In this document: positions 6,781 to 9,464 of the stretch, in pieces | How positions within the stretch are numbered: position 1 is the first letter of the stretch | How the letters are laid out: every line of letters starts with the position of its first letter | Position numbers and translations under genes: made by a program | Source: an uncultured Odoribacter sp. | GTDB taxonomy: Bacteria > Bacteroidota > Bacteroidia > Bacteroidales > Marinifilaceae | Length of the DNA stretch: 9,464 nucleotides | Assembly: GCA_934725835.1 (NCBI GenBank) | Contig: CAKVCR010000095.1 | Location: 1 to 9,464, forward strand | Direction of reading: 5' to 3' | Notes under the pieces: generated by a model | The model's database searches: none | Told to the model about the DNA's origin: nothing | What the model saw: only the letters and a program-made list of their open reading frames with translations

Positions 6781-6987
6781 TCATTGACTTTGTAATTCGA
6801 GTATAATCTCGTCAACAATATATGCATCGCTAAAAGTATATAGCTCTTCATCAGAGTTATGCATCCTCTCACAAACTCCAGAAGTATAAAACACATCCAA
6901 AGCTCTTATAGGAGATATTCCTAACCGTTCGGACAATCGCATAGCAATACGTCCAATTTTGTTCCACATTAAAAGGTCACTCAACAT
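6781..6987 (-). CDS. DUF3791-like small protein, third gene of the toxin-antitoxin operon
   Basis: The 68-residue product (LLMWNKIGRIAMRLSERLGI, ALDVFYTSGVCERMH, SDAYIVDEIILELQ) resembles the short DUF3791 proteins that accompany DUF3990 genes. Mostly helical, no signal peptide. It starts 12 bases after the DUF3990 stop and would be translated from the same message. An internal ATG (residue 7) is a possible alternative start. As a small protein next to a likely toxin it could be an antitoxin or co-factor; this is inferred from position. Its stop lies 17 bases from the repeat edge, leaving no room for a terminator inside the cassette. Confidence 0.75.
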   Translation of the reverse strand: MLSDLLMWNKIGRIAMRLSERLGISPIRALDVFYTSGVCERMHNSDEELYTFSDAYIVDEIILELQSQ

Positions 6988-6999
6988 AACACAACTACC

Positions 7000-7482
7000 T
7001 TATAATACATTAGAAGAGATAAAATGTAAATGACTATCTATTAAATCTTGATTTAATAAACAGAACTGATTATTAGGCTGATGCATAGCCAAACGCCCCA
7101 AAGCCATTTCCACAGTCATCATACCATTTATATAAGCTTCAACTGTATCAATCACCCTATCATCCGCCACTCCTCCTTCCACCAAATCATAATCAGACCA
7201 AGGCATCATGCCTTCACGGCTCTTCACTATAAATTCCAACCAACGAATATCATATGCTTCAAATTTCAAATATCTGAACTCCTGCCTAATAACATCTAAG
7301 TTTAATTCATATTCATTAAGCACTGCAGACATTTGCCGCTGTGCACTTAAACGTAAGGCCCATCTTTCAGCCTGCTCTTTTATATCAGTCACATAAAATC
7401 CCTTACCGAAATCCAAATTATCCCTTCCTGCCAAAGCTAAAGGTTGTCTCACACATGCAGTAGAACCATGATAAACTTTCAT
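7000..7482 (-). CDS. DUF3990 protein, likely ADP-ribosyltransferase-fold toxin
   Basis: The 160-residue product has the DUF3990 marks: KVYHGS at 2-7, DFGKGFYVT at 24-32 followed by QAERWA, DYDLVEGGVADD at 97-108, and NNQFCLLNQDLI at 137-148. His5, Tyr30 and Glu102 could form an H-Y-E type triad as in diphtheria-toxin-like ADP-ribosyltransferases, so transfer of ADP-ribose from NAD to a protein or nucleic acid is the likely activity, with the target unknown. The length is normal for the family and no residue of the triad is missing. It lies between two DUF3791-like genes with gaps of 9 and 12 bases, an operon structure typical of toxin-antitoxin modules. Confidence 0.85.
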   Translation of the reverse strand: MKVYHGSTACVRQPLALAGRDNLDFGKGFYVTDIKEQAERWALRLSAQRQMSAVLNEYELNLDVIRQEFRYLKFEAYDIRWLEFIVKSREGMMPWSDYDLVEGGVADDRVIDTVEAYINGMMTVEMALGRLAMHQPNNQFCLLNQDLIDSHLHFISSNVL

Positions 7483-7491
7483 ATATCTGTA

Positions 7492-7797
7492 CTATTTAGA
7501 TTCAACCAATCCAGCTTTTTCCTCCCATATTTTTAATGTAGTCAACACATCTTCAGTAACAAACTTCCGGCTTTGGGTATGCAACACATCATAAAACTCC
7601 CAAATATATTTTTCAATCATTTCCACACGCTTCATCCGTTTGTACATTTCCGAAACTGAACAACCAGCCGATTTAGCAGCCGATTCAATACAGGACGATA
7701 CAAATATGGTTTTAAGCTCCTCTTCTGTTTGACATACTTTTCGAAACGTCTCCATAGTGTTATAACTAACCGCCTTATTTAAATTAAATATGTGCAT
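7492..7797 (-). CDS. DUF3791-like protein, first gene of the toxin-antitoxin operon
   Basis: The 101-residue product carries the DUF3791 pattern in its C-terminal two thirds: FVSSCIESAAKSAGCSVSEM, EMIEKYIWEFYDVLHTQ, VTEDVLTTLKIWEEKAG. As promoter-proximal gene before a likely toxin it is the best antitoxin candidate, though no DNA-binding motif is obvious. The start at 7797 is favoured because transcription should begin near 7815, leaving an 18-base leader; Met15 (7755) is an alternative that would remove a variable head. The start codon lies inside a perfect palindrome (7795-7809), which points to autoregulation. Confidence 0.78.
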   Translation of the reverse strand: MHIFNLNKAVSYNTMETFRKVCQTEEELKTIFVSSCIESAAKSAGCSVSEMYKRMKRVEMIEKYIWEFYDVLHTQSRKFVTEDVLTTLKIWEEKAGLVESK

Positions 7798-7809
7798 TGT
7801 TTAACAATG
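7795..7809. promoter_or_regulatory. Palindrome overlapping the start codon of the toxin-antitoxin operon
   Basis: CATTGTT-T-AACAATG is a perfect inverted repeat with 7-bp arms and a single central base. It covers the ATG of the first gene and sits just downstream of the predicted transcription start. It could be an operator for operon autorepression, or an RNA hairpin hiding the start codon (five base pairs with a five-base loop). Confidence 0.5.
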
Positions 7810-7821
7810 ATATTGCTATAA

Positions 7822-7853
7822 CAAATATAGAGATAAAAATTTACCCCTACAAA
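7822..7853 (-). promoter_or_regulatory. Promoter of the toxin-antitoxin operon
   Basis: On the minus strand TTTG (7853-7850), a 20-base spacer and TATATTTG (7829-7822) match the Bacteroidetes consensus at both boxes. The promoter lies inside the cassette, so the module brings its own expression signal. Confidence 0.8.
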
Positions 7854-7906
7854 TATTTATATAAATAACAACTAACAACTATATACTCAAAAAAAATAAG
7901 GAAAGT

Positions 7907-7965
7907 TTCACAGAGACAGACCGTAGCTTGTCTTTCTCCATAGATGAGTTAGCATTTCAATAATC
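7907..7965 (+). repeat. 59-bp direct repeat, right copy (orphan PHP 3' end)
   Basis: Exact duplicate of 6705-6763. It encodes the last 18 PHP codons and stop but has no gene body attached. Directly after it comes the terminator-containing sequence that probably once followed the intact PHP gene. Confidence 0.95.
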
Positions 7966-7983
7966 CCGGAGGTCTCAAAAAAG

Positions 7984-8017
7984 AAAGTGCCAAAAGATTT
8001 TACTCTTCCGGCACTTT
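7984..8017. terminator. Bidirectional terminator between convergent genes
   Basis: AAAGTGCC (7984-7991) pairs with GGCACTTT (8010-8017); inside, AAGA (7994-7997) pairs with TCTT (8004-8007) across a two-base internal mismatch. A T-run follows on the plus strand and a run of six T follows on the minus strand, so it can stop both the gene at 8039-8701 and plus-strand transcripts. It is probably the original PHP terminator, now about 1.2 kb from the PHP stop. Confidence 0.7.
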
Positions 8018-8038
8018 TGACTTAACTTAATTCTAATT

Positions 8039-8701
8039 TCATTCCATCAGAATTTCATTACCTTCCCATAGGTTTTGGGTTTTATCAGTAAGATAACTTC
8101 TTGTATAGGTTTTGGGACGATATTTTACTTGTTTTTCTTCCCGAAATTTTCCGTCAGCAGTTATCTCATAGTAAGTGTCTATTCGTTGTGCCTTAACACT
8201 ATTAAATTTACTGAAAGCGGATACTGGTACAGCACTTTCTACTTTAAGCAAAGTCACTATAACTTTATGTTCAGGATTGATTTGCCATTGTTTTATTAGT
8301 ATCATACCATCTGAATACCAATATACCTCACCTTCAATATAATCTACCAATTCTCCTTCATGATAGGTTGCTAATATTTTCTTACCCCACTCAGAAACCT
8401 CTATATCAAGAGCTATAAGATCAAAATTTCCTTTTTGAGGATTAAACTTTCTAAACACAACACAATTCATATTAGGATCAGTATACATTTGAGTCAATCC
8501 TAAATCATTATAACAATCCAAAGAAAAACCAGTATTCATATCAAAAGGATATCCAATCGCAAGATCGGGATAAGGAGCTTCTTTTGTACAGGCAAAAGGA
8601 AGCTGCGAATATGGCACTCTGGCTAATATTTCTTTTACATTATCAGGAAAAGCCTGATAACCAAGAATCATAAGAATAAACATAATACAATTTCGTTTCA
8701 T
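8039..8701 (-). CDS. Secreted protein of unknown function
   Basis: The 220-residue product has an N-terminal hydrophobic stretch (NCIMFILMILGYQAF) that looks like a signal peptide. The mature part is rich in beta-strand-like, aromatic and charged segments and has four Cys in its first half region, including ACTKEAPYPDL, LDCYND and MNCVVF. No family recognised and no catalytic motif seen. It follows the broken cysteine-peptidase-like gene by 21 bases and so was probably co-transcribed with it; a partner or immunity role is possible but only from position. The gene looks intact and ends at the bidirectional terminator. Confidence 0.75.
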   Translation of the reverse strand: MKRNCIMFILMILGYQAFPDNVKEILARVPYSQLPFACTKEAPYPDLAIGYPFDMNTGFSLDCYNDLGLTQMYTDPNMNCVVFRKFNPQKGNFDLIALDIEVSEWGKKILATYHEGELVDYIEGEVYWYSDGMILIKQWQINPEHKVIVTLLKVESAVPVSAFSKFNSVKAQRIDTYYEITADGKFREEKQVKYRPKTYTRSYLTDKTQNLWEGNEILME

Positions 8702-8722
8702 AACTATTTTAATTAATTATTT

Positions 8723-9343
8723 TTAATATTTTGTCGGTTGGTTTATCGTTTCACTCAGATTTTTTCCATCATTAGGACGAACTTGAGTCACATCATATTT
8801 TTTATTATTGTTTGTCCCGGCCTTTGCATCTTGAAAAACATAATTCTTTGAGTCATAATAAAGCCGATTGTTTGTCATATTACACCCATCAGAAGCAACA
8901 TAACGTCCAGTATCCATATAGGTATAATAATACTGTTGTTGTGTTGTGTCATAACCTCTACCCACAATAACAATCCAATGATCTGTTGTACCTTCGTTAT
9001 AACCTTTATTCAAAGTATGATTCACCCCAACAATAATAGGACGATTAGCCATTATTGACTGCCATACAATTCCCTGATACATCATATCCAACAAAATGGT
9101 CCTGATTTGTCAAATCAATATCCGGTAAAATCGTTCCTTCTCCTGTATCGGGACTTGTTTCTCCACCACCACTTCCACCACCGCCTCCTCCCGGATTAGG
9201 AGCGGGATCCGGGTATTCGTAACAAGTGCATTCCCACAATTTATGCTGACACCTGGGACAACGGACACAACTACAATTAGCGTCTGGGCAAAAAGATCGG
9301 TTATGCCCAATAAAAATACGAATATTAACATTGTTGTTTTCAT
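8723..9343 (-). pseudogene. Broken gene for a secreted Cys-rich, papain-like peptidase-type protein
   Basis: Three frames share one ancestral gene. Frame 1 (from the ATG at 9343) gives a signal peptide, MLIFVFLLGITDLFAQ. Frame 2 continues with a Cys-rich, zinc-ribbon-like head (CSCVRCPRCQHKLWECTC), a Gly-rich linker (9165-9200 region), and DVSGNCMAV, whose Cys may be the nucleophile, before a stop at 9045. Frame 3 carries the C-terminal half: ANRPIIVGVNHT, then DHWIVIVGRGYD with the likely catalytic His, and DVTQVRPNDG. The first shift lies near 9280-9295, close to five A (9290-9294 on the plus strand). The second is at about 9045-9070, where the helix expected after the catalytic Cys is missing, suggesting a deletion of some tens of codons. 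Family assignment is by recalled resemblance to C39/CHAP-like Bacteroides proteins. Confidence 0.7.
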
Positions 9344-9370
9344 GGTTATTATCTTTTTTATTTACAATCC

Positions 9371-9408
9371 TCTGCCAGGTTTTTGCTCGTATTCATATTC
9401 CTGGCAGA
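9371..9408. repeat. Inverted repeat upstream of the peptidase pseudogene
   Basis: TCTGCCAGG (9371-9379) and CCTGGCAGA (9400-9408) form a perfect 9-bp stem with a 20-base loop. No T-run follows on either strand, so it does not look like an intrinsic terminator. It may be a leader structure or operator, or part of the end of an upstream gene: a 25-codon open frame on the minus strand ends at a TAA at 9363-9361. The remaining sequence to 9464 shows nothing else. Confidence 0.4.
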
Positions 9409-9464
9409 AGGGGATTCTTTGAAATCTTTATTAATCTAAAGAAACAGATAAATCTATTTCAAAT

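Larger units (their letters stand above)
6705..7906. mobile_element. Putative toxin-antitoxin cassette inserted at the 3' end of the PHP gene
   Basis: One 59-bp repeat copy plus the segment up to the second copy makes a 1202-base unit. Apart from the repeat it holds only the three-gene operon and its promoter: 17 bases lie between the left repeat and the last stop codon, and about 110 bases between the first start codon and the right repeat. Excision would place the PHP stop 20 bases before the terminator at 7984. The layout copies that of integrative elements entering gene 3' ends, but no recombinase is present. The cassette is more AT-rich than the PHP gene. Insertion is inferred from this geometry. 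Confidence 0.6.

Noticed and set aside
6705..7965. The 59-bp repeat as an integron attC site ('59-base element')
   Set aside because: The length match is a coincidence: the repeat is PHP coding sequence, has no paired GTTRRRY/RYYYAAC core sites, and there is no integron integrase.
9160..9200. GC-rich CCACCACC-type repeat as a G-quadruplex or simple repeat element
   Set aside because: It encodes the Gly-rich linker of the broken peptidase-like gene in frame with the Cys-rich head, so it needs no other explanation.
9045..9343. Programmed ribosomal frameshifting in the peptidase-like gene
   Set aside because: Two shifts would be needed, no classical slippery heptamer with downstream structure is evident, and part of the domain appears to be missing at the second shift.
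9371..9408. The 9-bp inverted repeat as an intrinsic terminator
   Set aside because: The loop is 20 bases long and neither strand has a T-run after the stem.
1..9464. CRISPR array, tRNA, rRNA, insertion sequence or replication origin
   Set aside because: No regularly spaced repeats, no cloverleaf or rRNA-like segments, and no transposase frames or terminal inverted repeats were seen.

Overview
The window comes from a Bacteroidetes genome, most likely Bacteroides, Parabacteroides or a close relative. The sequence evidence is the repeated TAnnTTTG promoter -7 element, with a TTG or TTTG about 19-20 bases upstream in the best cases, the near absence of Shine-Dalgarno sites, and the protein families: a transglutaminase-like lipoprotein with a discoidin-like C-terminus, an O-antigen ligase-like membrane protein with a TPR tail, and DUF3990/DUF3791 genes. 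No rRNA, tRNA, CRISPR array, transposase or recombinase gene was seen.

Layout. (1) 1-3694, minus strand: a two-gene operon encoding an O-antigen ligase/polymerase-like membrane protein and a secreted transglutaminase-fold lipoprotein, followed at the left edge by a strong ribosome binding site and the start of something that runs off the window. (2) 3695-3924: a 31-codon remnant of a SlyD-like FKBP prolyl isomerase gene with its promoter still present. (3) 3925-5707: a segment with an intact Fic protein gene behind a broken regulator-like gene, bounded by a perfect 25-bp direct repeat. (4) 5739-6761, plus strand: an intact PHP-fold metal-dependent phosphoesterase. (5) 6705-7965: a three-gene DUF3791-DUF3990-DUF3791 operon, a likely toxin-antitoxin module with an ADP-ribosyltransferase-like toxin, bounded by a perfect 59-bp direct repeat that is the 3' end of the PHP gene. 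(6) 7984-8017: a bidirectional terminator. (7) 8039-9343, minus strand: a secreted protein of unknown function and, upstream of it, a broken gene for a secreted cysteine-peptidase-like protein with a Cys-rich head.

The main result is that two toxin-like gene cassettes sit on either side of one PHP gene, each between perfect direct repeats, with no recombinase of their own. Removing 3925-5682 in silico restores a compact divergent promoter region between the slyD remnant and the PHP gene. Removing 6705-7906 restores a PHP gene followed directly by its terminator. Each insertion duplicated just enough sequence to spare the PHP gene: the -33 box and spacer at the front, and the last 18 codons plus stop at the back. 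Fic proteins move AMP or similar groups and the DUF3990 product probably moves ADP-ribose, so both cassettes are likely to carry protein- or nucleic-acid-modifying toxins. That the cassettes are mobile is inferred from repeat structure alone.
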